64,000 bases of DNA from an uncultured Collinsella sp. (GTDB lineage Bacteria > Actinomycetota > Coriobacteriia > Coriobacteriales > Coriobacteriaceae). How positions within the stretch are numbered: the first letter of the stretch is position 1; every line of letters begins with the position of its first letter. Positions 26,622-33,645 of this stretch are shown here, piece by piece. The DNA is taken from contig UQKL01000001.1 in assembly GCA_900541695.1 (NCBI GenBank), positions 186,001 through 250,000 on the forward strand, given 5' to 3'. Below the pieces are notes generated by a model. The model had not been told where the DNA came from. It did no database searches and worked only from the letters and a program-made list of their open reading frames with translations. Made by a program: the position numbers and the translations under genes.

Positions 26622-27002
26622 ATGGCGGTGCAAAGAAGAAACACCAAGCAGCGGAAGCTGGTTCTTGACGCCGTGCGCCAAAGCTATAACCACCCCACCG
26701 CCGATGAGATCTACAACGCCGTGCGCGCGCAGGATGACAAAATCAGCCGCGGTACGGTCTACCGCAATCTCAATCTCTTAGCCGACGCCGGCGAGATCCT
26801 CTCCATCAAGACGCCGGGCGGCAGCCGCTTCGATCGCACGATCGAGCCGCATGCGCATATCATCTGCACCTCGTGCAGCCGCGTCATCGACGTACCGCTC
26901 CCCTTCGATGCCCAGCTCGACGCCAAGGCGTCCGAGCAAATCGGCTGGAACGTCACCTCGCACTACACCATCTTCGAGGGCCTCTGCCCCAACTGTAGGT
27001 AG
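26622..27002 (+). CDS. Fur-family regulator, PerR-like
   Basis: A 126-residue Fur-superfamily repressor. The winged helix includes PTADEIYNAVRAQDDKISRGTVYRNLNLLADAGEI; the dimer domain has HAHIICTSCSRVIDV and a final GLCPNC, giving two CxxC pairs for the structural zinc. GSRFDRTIEPHAHI carries the usual His/Asp regulatory-metal ligands. Short length and the Asp in FDRT suit PerR, but Fur or Zur cannot be excluded. The upstream DNA has a loose palindrome TATTAG-N9-CTAAATA (about 26557-26578) that could be its own operator. Confidence 0.88.
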   Translation: MAVQRRNTKQRKLVLDAVRQSYNHPTADEIYNAVRAQDDKISRGTVYRNLNLLADAGEILSIKTPGGSRFDRTIEPHAHIICTSCSRVIDVPLPFDAQLDAKASEQIGWNVTSHYTIFEGLCPNCR

Positions 27003-27016
27003 ATTTTGGGACATGC

Positions 27017-27814
27017 CTACTCAGCAAGTAGACGACGCAGCTCTTCTTCGACCGTGCGCACGTAGCGGACACGGTCATTGACACCGCGCATGCTGGGATT
27101 GCAGCTCTCCATCAGATAGGGATGGCCCACCACGTTGAGCATGTCGCGATCGTTTTCGTTATCGCCAAACGCCATCATTTCGTTAGGTGAGATCCCCAGT
27201 GCGCGACCATAATCGGCAAGCGCGGACCCCTTGCCCGAATCAAAGCCGATAAAGTCGGTCCATTCGGTTCCCGACGTCATCACATCGACCCGGTCGCTAA
27301 AGCGACGCGCAAAATACTCCAACGCCGCCGGCTGCTCTGTCTCGGGCGTTTGAAACGCAATCTTAATGACATCCTCGTCAATGTCCTCGGGACGGTCGAC
27401 CACCGCCACATCGCAGTGGACCTCGTAACGCAAATGGTCGATGAACGCATCGTTACCGCTTATGGTGTAGAGGTGCCCCTCGCAGGAAAGGGTTACGTCG
27501 GCATGGGGGTAGGCGACCACGGCATTCGCGATATCCATAGCAAGGCTAAGTTCCATGGAACGTTTGACAACGGCACGCCCCTCGCTCATCACCAGGGCTC
27601 CGTTTTCGCATACATAGGCGAGCTCATCGGCCACTGGGGCAAACAGGTAGCGCAAGCTCGCATATTGACGGCCGCTCGCCGGCATAAACACAATGCCGCG
27701 ACGATGCAGCTCGTCGATGAGCTCAAAGGCCTCGGGGCGTGGCTCGCGCTCCCCAGGATGCAGCAACGTACCATCCAAATCACAGGCGATCAGCTTGATT
27801 CCCTCAAGACCCAT
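27017..27814 (-). CDS. Cof-type HAD-IIB phosphatase
   Basis: A 265-residue HAD-IIB phosphatase: motif I ACDLDGTLLHPGE, motif II MPASGRQYASL, and the C-terminal KGSALADYGRALGISPNEMMAFGDNENDRDMLNVVG. The cap lies between about residues 85 and 190. It converges on the Fur-family gene, with only 14 nt between the stops. ATG at 27814 has GGGGGA upstream; the longer frame is rejected. It is a paralogue in type of the one at 7.8 kb, but sequence similarity is limited to the motifs. Substrate unknown. Confidence 0.87.
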   Translation of the reverse strand: MGLEGIKLIACDLDGTLLHPGEREPRPEAFELIDELHRRGIVFMPASGRQYASLRYLFAPVADELAYVCENGALVMSEGRAVVKRSMELSLAMDIANAVVAYPHADVTLSCEGHLYTISGNDAFIDHLRYEVHCDVAVVDRPEDIDEDVIKIAFQTPETEQPAALEYFARRFSDRVDVMTSGTEWTDFIGFDSGKGSALADYGRALGISPNEMMAFGDNENDRDMLNVVGHPYLMESCNPSMRGVNDRVRYVRTVEEELRRLLAE

Positions 27815-27842
27815 ATGCTTCCCCCAAAGCCTTCTATCAACA

Positions 27843-27885
27843 GCAAGACGGGCCTTGATTTGTCGCTCCTCAAAGCCCGTCTTGC
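27843..27885 (-). terminator. Hairpin downstream of the UreE-like gene
   Basis: GCAAGACGGGC and GCCCGTCTTGC form a perfect 11-bp stem, extended three pairs after one mismatch, 13-nt loop. No T run follows; it sits between the UreE-like stop and the HAD start codon. Confidence 0.4.
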
Positions 27886-27897
27886 GCATACGCGCGC

Positions 27898-28476
27898 TTA
27901 GCCGCGCGTCTTTTTTACGATCGTAAAGTCTGGAGCCATACTCACAACAACATCCGCCGCGCTCGATGCAAAGCGTCGACTGGCATCGAGCTCGCGTGCG
28001 ACCACCGAGAGCCGAACGCCCCCAATGCCCCGGAGCATACGACCCAAAACCGGTTGCACCGGCGTATACATGCGCACGGTATGCTCGTCCGAGTCACCCC
28101 GGAAGAGCGGCGCATGCATGTTGCCGATCTCCCAGCACGCATGTGCGAGCACAATCGGATCCATGCGGTCGACTTCGACCAAATAGACCTCGGCGCTGCG
28201 CAGGCGTACGACAACCGCTACGGGCACCGTGCCCGTGCGGTCGACAGCGAGCACGTCACCGTCGGCAAGACGCTCGCCATCAGTGGCATCCAGCCGGGCA
28301 TTCACCGTGCGCCCCAGCTCCGTCACGCCCACAAACAGGCGCGCATCAGCCTGGTCCCAATCGAGTAGCAGCTCGTCAACCTCAAAGACGCCACCCAGCT
28401 CCCGACGAAGCAGGAGTTCATAGGACGGGTCGTTGAGATTTCCCAAGCGCTCCGTAGCTACCAGGTCCACGGACAT
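27898..28476 (-). CDS. UreE-like nickel metallochaperone without urease
   Basis: A 192-residue protein whose central and C-terminal parts match UreE: ERLADGDVLAVDRTG is the end of the N-terminal domain and DPIVLAHACWEIGNMHAPLFRG corresponds to the metal-binding helix of UreE, followed by YTPVQPVLGRMLRGIG. In classic UreE the helix reads CYHLGNRH; here the first His is Glu and the Arg is Met, while the last His is kept. There is no His-rich tail. No urease gene is in the window. It starts four nt after the SlyD stop, so the two are an operon; a nickel-delivery role for another enzyme is inferred. Confidence 0.65.
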   Translation of the reverse strand: MSVDLVATERLGNLNDPSYELLLRRELGGVFEVDELLLDWDQADARLFVGVTELGRTVNARLDATDGERLADGDVLAVDRTGTVPVAVVVRLRSAEVYLVEVDRMDPIVLAHACWEIGNMHAPLFRGDSDEHTVRMYTPVQPVLGRMLRGIGGVRLSVVARELDASRRFASSAADVVVSMAPDFTIVKKTRG

Positions 28477-28479
28477 CAA

Positions 28480-28908
28480 CTAGTCCTCGACCTCAACGAG
28501 CTCGATATCAAAGTTGAGATCCTTGCCGGCAAGCTCGTGGTTGGCATCGAGCGTCACGGCCTCGGACGTCACATCGATGACGACAGCGGGGACAGGCATG
28601 CCGCTCGGCGTGGACAGGAAGAGCTTCATGCCCTTCTCGATCTGCTCGATGTTGGGAACCTGCTCGGCCGGGAAGGTCAGGACCATCTCGGGGTTGTGCT
28701 CGCCGTAGGCATCGGCAGCAGGAATGTGCACGGACTTCTTCTCGCCCACCTGCATATCGATAACGGCGGCGTCGAAGCCCTTGATCATCTGACCGGCACC
28801 GCAGGTGAACTCCAGCGGCTCACCGCGATCGTAGGAGCTATCGAACTGCGTGCCGTCATCGAGCGTGCCACGATAATGGGTCTTGACCTTCTTGCCCTGG
28901 TTGGACAT
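28480..28908 (-). CDS. slyD: SlyD-type FKBP peptidyl-prolyl isomerase
   Basis: A 142-residue FKBP-type isomerase with an inserted chaperone flap. The core begins KVKTHYRGTLDDGTQFDSSYDRGEPLEFTCGAGQMIKGFDAAVIDMQVGEKK; the flap follows HIPAADAYGEH; the core resumes with LDANHELAGKDLNFDIELVEVED, the SlyD signature. The metal-binding His-rich tail of E. coli SlyD is missing, as in many Gram-positive homologues. It catalyses proline isomerisation and helps folding in the cytoplasm. GGAGG precedes the ATG at 28908, and a UreE-like gene follows directly. Confidence 0.9.
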   Translation of the reverse strand: MSNQGKKVKTHYRGTLDDGTQFDSSYDRGEPLEFTCGAGQMIKGFDAAVIDMQVGEKKSVHIPAADAYGEHNPEMVLTFPAEQVPNIEQIEKGMKLFLSTPSGMPVPAVVIDVTSEAVTLDANHELAGKDLNFDIELVEVED

Positions 28909-29028
28909 GGTAACCTCCGTGATAAGGGCGGCGCACAACGCGGGCCGCCGTGAACATATGGCGCTAACTATACCCTAGTCATACAATTCATTGACAGTTT
29001 GCAAAGAAACGCTGCAACCGGAGGAACC

Positions 29029-30042
29029 ATGGCATATCCCGTATTTGACCTACACTGCGACACCGCCGACCGTATCGGCTGGGCCACACTCGATCTTGAC
29101 CTGCGCTTTACCGCCGGCACCGACGGTTATTTCCCCGGCGACGAAACGCATCCGCAGGATTTCGACCTTATCGAGGGCAACGCCTGCGCCATCTCGCTCG
29201 CAAAGATCGGCAACACGCCGTGGGCGCAGTGCTTCGCTACGTTTGTCCCCGACGAGATTCCCACCGCCCACGCCGCGCGCTTCCAGGCGCAGATCATGGC
29301 GCATATGAGCGGCCAGGCAATGCTCAACCACGACCGCATGGTCAACGTGCGCAGCGCCGCTGATATTCGCCCTGCGCTCAAAGACGGCAAGGTCGCCTGC
29401 ATCCACACCATCGAAAACGCCACGTTCTTTGCCGAGGACCCCGCGCTGATCGAGGTGCTCAAGAGCTTGGGCGTGCTTATGTCGTCACTCAGCTGGAACG
29501 CGCAGGGACCGCTCGCGAGCGGCCACGACACCCACGCCGGCCTCACCGCCGCCGGCATCGAGGCACTTACGCAGATGGAGCACGCCGGCATGATACTCGA
29601 CGTCTCCCACCTCAACGACGAGTGCTTTGACGAGGTTGTCGCCCACGCCACGCGCCCCTTCGTCGCCAGCCACTCCAACTCCCGTGCGGTTTGCGGCGTC
29701 AAGCGCAACCTCACCGACGACCAGTTCCGCACCATTCGCGACATGGGCGGCATCGTCGGCCTCAACTACTGCAGCGAGTTCCTATCCAACGATGCGACCG
29801 ACAAGACCACCGCAGACGTCACCTTCGACCAGCTGGCAGCCCATATCGAACACTGGCTCGACCTGGGCGGCGAAGATGTCATCGCACTCGGCGGCGACTG
29901 GGACGGCGCCAAGGTGCCCGCTTTCCTCTCCGATGCCAGCAAGATGCCCGAATTCCAGAACATGCTCTCCAAGCACTTTGGCAAGACCGTGATGCAGAAG
30001 CTCTGCAGCGATAACGCCCTTGCCTTCTTCGAGCGTTATTAA
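29029..30042 (+). CDS. Membrane dipeptidase (renal dipeptidase-type, peptidase M19)
   Basis: A 337-residue zinc dipeptidase. The first metal motif is FDLHCDTADR (HxD), the bridging Glu lies in HTIENATFFAEDP, and His ligands in LDVSHLNDECFDEV and VASHSNSRAVCGVKRNL, with GGDWDGA near the C-terminus. It hydrolyses dipeptides, with or without a D-residue, and has no signal peptide here, so it is cytoplasmic. ATG at 29029 follows GGAGGA. With the nearby peptide importer it could process imported dipeptides; that link is inferred. Confidence 0.92.
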   Translation: MAYPVFDLHCDTADRIGWATLDLDLRFTAGTDGYFPGDETHPQDFDLIEGNACAISLAKIGNTPWAQCFATFVPDEIPTAHAARFQAQIMAHMSGQAMLNHDRMVNVRSAADIRPALKDGKVACIHTIENATFFAEDPALIEVLKSLGVLMSSLSWNAQGPLASGHDTHAGLTAAGIEALTQMEHAGMILDVSHLNDECFDEVVAHATRPFVASHSNSRAVCGVKRNLTDDQFRTIRDMGGIVGLNYCSEFLSNDATDKTTADVTFDQLAAHIEHWLDLGGEDVIALGGDWDGAKVPAFLSDASKMPEFQNMLSKHFGKTVMQKLCSDNALAFFERY

Positions 30043-30058
30043 TTTCACATCCCTTGAG

Positions 30059-30094
30059 CGGGCCGGCATACCGAACGGTCGAAATGCCGGCCCG
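30059..30094 (+). terminator. Hairpin after the dipeptidase gene
   Basis: CGGGCCGGCAT pairs with ATGCCGGCCCG; a small ACCG-AA-CGGT hairpin lies in the loop. The T run after it is poor, so termination may be partial. Confidence 0.45.
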
Positions 30095-30116
30095 TCCCCA
30101 ATCTGAAGGACCGCTT

Positions 30117-30893
30117 TTGACGCAGCAGTTTACGATTTTCCTACCCCGACCGGATGGGATGCCCATCCCCGTCGTCGTTACCAAAAAGCGCGTCAAGAAC
30201 TTCAACCTACGCGTCACATCGAGCGGTGAGGTCCACGCCAGCGCACCGCTCGGCGCCAGCCGCGAGCGTATCGAAGCGTTTGTGAAGCGCAACAGCGCCT
30301 GGATTATCAGCCGACTTGCCCAGCGCGAGCAACGTCAGACGACGGCACAGGAGCCGCTCAGCCCCTCGTCCATCATTGCGCTTTGGGGCAAGCCCATCAC
30401 GGTACAGGACGCACTCGATCACAACTTTGTATCACCCGCACCGCGACCCCAGCAGGCCACCTTCGCAAGTTTTATGGGTACCGACGAATCGGACGAAGGC
30501 CCACAGGCCAAGCGGCTCGCAATCCTCGACGGTCTAACGTCCGACGAGCTCCAAGCCCACATCGACCAGCTTTATACGTCCGAAGTCACATCGGCGCTGC
30601 GCGATATGGTGCACGCATACGAAATCGCAATGGGTGTCGCCGTTTCCCGCGTTTCCGTACGCAGCATGAAAACGCGTTGGGGCTCATGCACGCCCAAATC
30701 CGGCACCGTTCGCATCGCACGAGAACTTGCCGCCTACCCCGTCGAATGCCTCGACATGGTTATCGCCCACGAGCTCGTCCACTTGCTCGAGCCAAGCCAC
30801 AATCAGCGGTTTCACGCCTTGCTCGACACGTACTGTCCCAACAATAGAGTTTTGTCGCAGCGGCTCAAGCAACCACCCATAGAGACGTATTAG
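30117..30893 (+). CDS. YgjP-type (DUF45) metallopeptidase
   Basis: A 258-residue zinc metallopeptidase-like protein. The N-terminal half holds NFNLRVTSSGEVHASAPLGASRERIEAFV; the C-terminal half has VRSMKTRWGSC, RIARELAAYP and the gluzincin-like MVIAHELVHLLEPSHNQRFH with the HExxH zinc site. The start is a TTG at 30117 behind AAGGA, which fits better than a longer frame running back through the preceding hairpin. A 60-residue insert between the two halves is longer than usual. Cellular substrate unknown. Confidence 0.82.
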   Translation: MTQQFTIFLPRPDGMPIPVVVTKKRVKNFNLRVTSSGEVHASAPLGASRERIEAFVKRNSAWIISRLAQREQRQTTAQEPLSPSSIIALWGKPITVQDALDHNFVSPAPRPQQATFASFMGTDESDEGPQAKRLAILDGLTSDELQAHIDQLYTSEVTSALRDMVHAYEIAMGVAVSRVSVRSMKTRWGSCTPKSGTVRIARELAAYPVECLDMVIAHELVHLLEPSHNQRFHALLDTYCPNNRVLSQRLKQPPIETY

Positions 30894-30899
30894 AACCGG

Positions 30900-31385
30900 T
30901 TAACGCACGCGCTCGATCTCAACACCGCAGCTTGCCAGGGGAAGACCGACGGGCGCCCAAGGCTTATCGAGCTTAACACGCACGCCAAGCAGCAGGGGGT
31001 AACGACGTAGCAGCATCTGGGCCACACCCTCGGCTGCAGCCTCGATAAGCTTAAAGGTATGCTCACGCAGATAGCCATCGACATCGTGGCACACCGAGCC
31101 GTAGTCAATCGAGGCGTCCAGGTTATCGTGCTCCCCCGCTGCACGCAGGTCGGCATAGAGCACCAGGGACACGATGAACTTCTGGCCCAGCGCGTTCTCT
31201 TCGGGATACACGCCGTGGTTGGCAAAGACCTCGAGACCGTCGATAGTAATGCGATCGGCATGGCGCAGATCGTCATAGCTCACGTGGGGCACCGCCGTTG
31301 CAGTGGATATTTCGCCCCTTCCACGGCGGGCGAGTTCGGCGCCTTCAGTCTTAGTTGCATTCTCGGGCAGTTTCTTGTTACTCAT
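30900..31385 (-). CDS. folB: Dihydroneopterin aldolase
   Basis: A 161-residue protein whose last 120 residues form a FolB domain: DRITIDGLEVFANHGVYPEENALGQKFIVSLVLYAD, then DNLDASIDYGSVCHDV, and KPWAPVGLPLASCGVEIER with the catalytic Lys. It converts dihydroneopterin to 6-hydroxymethyl-dihydropterin. The first 40 residues are an unconserved, charged extension; the start is kept at 31385 because GGAGA precedes it. It is the last gene of folE-HD-folB and converges on the metallopeptidase gene, only 6 nt away. Confidence 0.9.
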   Translation of the reverse strand: MSNKKLPENATKTEGAELARRGRGEISTATAVPHVSYDDLRHADRITIDGLEVFANHGVYPEENALGQKFIVSLVLYADLRAAGEHDNLDASIDYGSVCHDVDGYLREHTFKLIEAAAEGVAQMLLRRYPLLLGVRVKLDKPWAPVGLPLASCGVEIERVR

Positions 31386-31428
31386 CGCGATCGTCTCCTT
31401 CGTTTAGAACCCCGACCGCGCAAACTAA

Positions 31429-32010
31429 CTACACGCGAATCGACAGGTTCTTTTTATCATCGCTCCAGTTGCAAGCATTGCGCGCGGGGCATGCAAAGCA
31501 GGCGCGCGACGCTTTGTCGGCTGCATAAAGCAGACGCTCGAGCGGCTGGCTGTTCACGCGCAGCTTTCGATGGCCCAGAATGGCCGTCTTAATAGCTGCG
31601 GCATCGGCCGGCTCAAACGCCACGTCATCGGGCATGCCGCCGAGAATCGCATCAGCGACGCGCTCGCTTGCAACATCATGGGATATACCCGATTCATACT
31701 GTTCATCTTTGCCGATATCGTGAAGAAGTGCCGTAGCGTAGATGACCTCGCGGTCAAATTCGAGCTGTTCCTCGAGATTCTTAATCCACATAATGCGCGC
31801 GACATCCAGCAGATGGTCGATACCGTGGCGGCAAAAGATGCGCCCCGATTCCAACTGTGCAATATTGCCCAGATGCCGCCGGAACAGCCCGTTGGCACAA
31901 ATGTAATCAATGCGAGGCATGGCGCCAAAGGGAGTCAGGCCCGAAGCCATAAAGCCGCGACGCGGCGTTCCCTCATCGGTCTTCGATGTAAAGTCGTTGA
32001 CGGCCCCCAT
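31429..32010 (-). CDS. HD-domain phosphohydrolase in the folate operon
   Basis: A 193-residue HD-domain protein. The metal motif is HGIDHLLDVARIMW (first His), ATALLHDIGKDEQYESG (HD pair) and later Asp in LYAADKASRACFACPARNACN. The C-terminus has a cluster of Cys (CFACPARNAC) that could hold iron-sulfur or zinc. It lies between folE and folB, with its ATG one nt after the folE stop. HD proteins recur in folate operons of Clostridia-type bacteria, so a missing step such as dihydroneopterin triphosphate dephosphorylation is a possible role (inference). Confidence 0.78.
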   Translation of the reverse strand: MGAVNDFTSKTDEGTPRRGFMASGLTPFGAMPRIDYICANGLFRRHLGNIAQLESGRIFCRHGIDHLLDVARIMWIKNLEEQLEFDREVIYATALLHDIGKDEQYESGISHDVASERVADAILGGMPDDVAFEPADAAAIKTAILGHRKLRVNSQPLERLLYAADKASRACFACPARNACNWSDDKKNLSIRV

Positions 32011-32011
32011 G

Positions 32012-32569
32012 CTAACGGCCCAACATCCTAAAGAACCGCTCCTCGAGCGCGGGATCGGTCTCAAAGACGCCGCGGCGAGCGAGCGTCACGGTCTTGGTGC
32101 CGGGCTTTTGCACGCCGCGCATGGTCATGCACATATGCTCGGCTTCCATCAGCACAATCGCCCCTTGGGGAGCTAGATATTCCATGAGGGCATCGGCAAC
32201 CTGTGCACACAACTGCTCCTGCAGCTGCAGACGACGGGCATAGACCTCAACCGTGCGAGCAAGCTTAGACAGACCCGCCACGCGACCGTTAGGGATATAA
32301 CCGATCGCAGCCTTGCCATAAAACGGCAGCAGATGGTGCTCGCACAGCGAGTAAAACGTAATGTCGCGCTCGATAACCAAATCGTTCGAAGCGACGGCAA
32401 AAGTTTTGGACAGGTGTTCCTCGGCACTCTGGTCCATACCGCCGGCAATCTCGCCATACATACGGGCGACGCGTGCCGGCGTCTCCAGCAGGCCCTCACG
32501 AGTTGGGTCCTCGCCTATACCTTCAAGCAGCAGCTTAATGGCAGTCTCGACTTTTTCCTGATCGACCAT
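32012..32569 (-). CDS. folE: GTP cyclohydrolase I
   Basis: A 185-residue GTP cyclohydrolase I, the first enzyme of folate synthesis, making dihydroneopterin triphosphate. Signatures: [26 protein letters not shown] (Cys and His zinc ligands and catalytic His), [22 protein letters not shown], and [21 protein letters not shown] with the second zinc Cys. GTGAGG precedes the ATG. It heads the folE-HD-folB group. Confidence 0.97.
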   Translation of the reverse strand: MVDQEKVETAIKLLLEGIGEDPTREGLLETPARVARMYGEIAGGMDQSAEEHLSKTFAVASNDLVIERDITFYSLCEHHLLPFYGKAAIGYIPNGRVAGLSKLARTVEVYARRLQLQEQLCAQVADALMEYLAPQGAIVLMEAEHMCMTMRGVQKPGTKTVTLARRGVFETDPALEERFFRMLGR

Positions 32570-32636
32570 CTGGGCCTCACTTTTTTCGATTTCGCGTTCG
32601 CGCTATGGTACCACGCCGGCACGCAGCCTCTGCCAG

Positions 32637-33218
32637 CTACATAGTATGGGTCGAATAGACCGGATCGTCTCGCCAAAGCTCCACAGCATCGCAAAGCGCA
32701 ACGCCCTCACGCGCAGCACGAGCGCGCGTGGCGTTCATGTCGATCACGCGCTGATTACTCGAGCCCCTAAAACGCAACGAGATATCGTACAGGTCTTGAA
32801 CGAACGGACCATCCACCAACATGTCGAGGCAGGCAAGGATACGGTCCGTCACCTCGGTATGATGACGGCCGCCCGGCACAAGCTCCTCGAGCACGTCGCC
32901 GGTAAAGCACCAAATGGTCTTCCCCGACTCCACAGGATAGGCCGCACGCACGCGTTCGACAAAGTCAACGAGCCCCACCTGGTTCTCGGGTTCCATAGGC
33001 TCCCCGCCCAGAATCGTCAGGCCATCGATAAAGGGATGGTCGAGACTCTCGATAATCTTGTCCTCGACGGCGCGATCGAACGGCTCACCCGCAGCAAAGT
33101 CCCACGCAACAGAGTTAAAGCAGTTCTTGCACCCACGACGGCACCCACTCACAAACAGAGAAGTACGGACGCCTTCCCCATCAGCAATATCGAAATACTT
33201 AATGTTCGCGTAGTTCAT
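32637..33218 (-). CDS. nrdG: Anaerobic ribonucleotide reductase activating protein
   Basis: A 193-residue radical-SAM enzyme that generates the glycyl radical on NrdD. The cluster motif is SGCRRGCKNCFN (Cx3Cx2C) at about residues 25-36, with GGEPMEPEN for SAM binding. ATG at 33218 has GGGAG upstream; longer frames run into a hairpin element. It lies 427 nt downstream of nrdD on the same strand, an unusually large gap for this pair, filled by two palindromic elements. Confidence 0.95.
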   Translation of the reverse strand: MNYANIKYFDIADGEGVRTSLFVSGCRRGCKNCFNSVAWDFAAGEPFDRAVEDKIIESLDHPFIDGLTILGGEPMEPENQVGLVDFVERVRAAYPVESGKTIWCFTGDVLEELVPGGRHHTEVTDRILACLDMLVDGPFVQDLYDISLRFRGSSNQRVIDMNATRARAAREGVALCDAVELWRDDPVYSTHTM

Positions 33219-33233
33219 AGGTAACTCTCCCGG

Positions 33234-33317
33234 GAGGCCGGGACATATCATCCCGTCCTCAAACATTCTCGGCCTTCGGCCTGCGAAACTGCGGGCGGGA
33301 CGATATGTCCCGGCCTC
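33234..33317 (+). repeat. Nested-palindrome element A (family 1)
   Basis: Arms 33234-33258 and 33293-33317 pair over 25 positions with two mismatches. Inside lie the family motifs GTCCTCAAACATTC and CTGCGGGC and a small GGCC-TTC-GGCC hairpin. It lies directly upstream of nrdG. Family-1 copies B, D and E share the internal motifs but not the arm sequences. Confidence 0.6.
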
Positions 33318-33496
33318 ATGCAAAGGGTAACTCAATGAACGAAGCGAACATTGAGTATAGGGTTCGCGGTCCAATAAATACTCAGCTGCAGCTCAACCGC
33401 CATTGCAAGCAGATCGTCATTGCAGCTCAACTCATTTCCGCTAAGAACTTCGAGAAGCGAGCAGACCGCATGCTGCATCTCAGCTACGTCAACTTG

Positions 33497-33633
33497 GCTG
33501 AGCCGAGAGGGCCGCTTGGGCTTTTGCTCGATATGAGTTCCGCACGCAAAGAAGGCCACTTAATGTGGCCTTCGTCTTGCGCAGGACTGTCCGAAATAGC
33601 GAGCAAATGCCCAAGCGGCCCTCTCGGCTCAGC
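33497..33633 (-). repeat. Nested-palindrome element B (family 1), after nrdD
   Basis: Arms 33497-33521 and 33609-33633 are a perfect 25-bp inverted repeat; after one mismatch eight more pairs follow. In the middle GAAGGCCAC-TTAAT-GTGGCCTTC (33551-33573) forms a perfect hairpin, followed on the minus strand by TTTGCG, which could terminate nrdD. The left side beyond the arm (33468-33496) also resembles the 3' end of nrdD in inverted orientation. Two overlapping reading frames exist here but look like by-products of the repeat. Confidence 0.6.
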
Positions 33634-33645
33634 CCCGGAGCGGTA

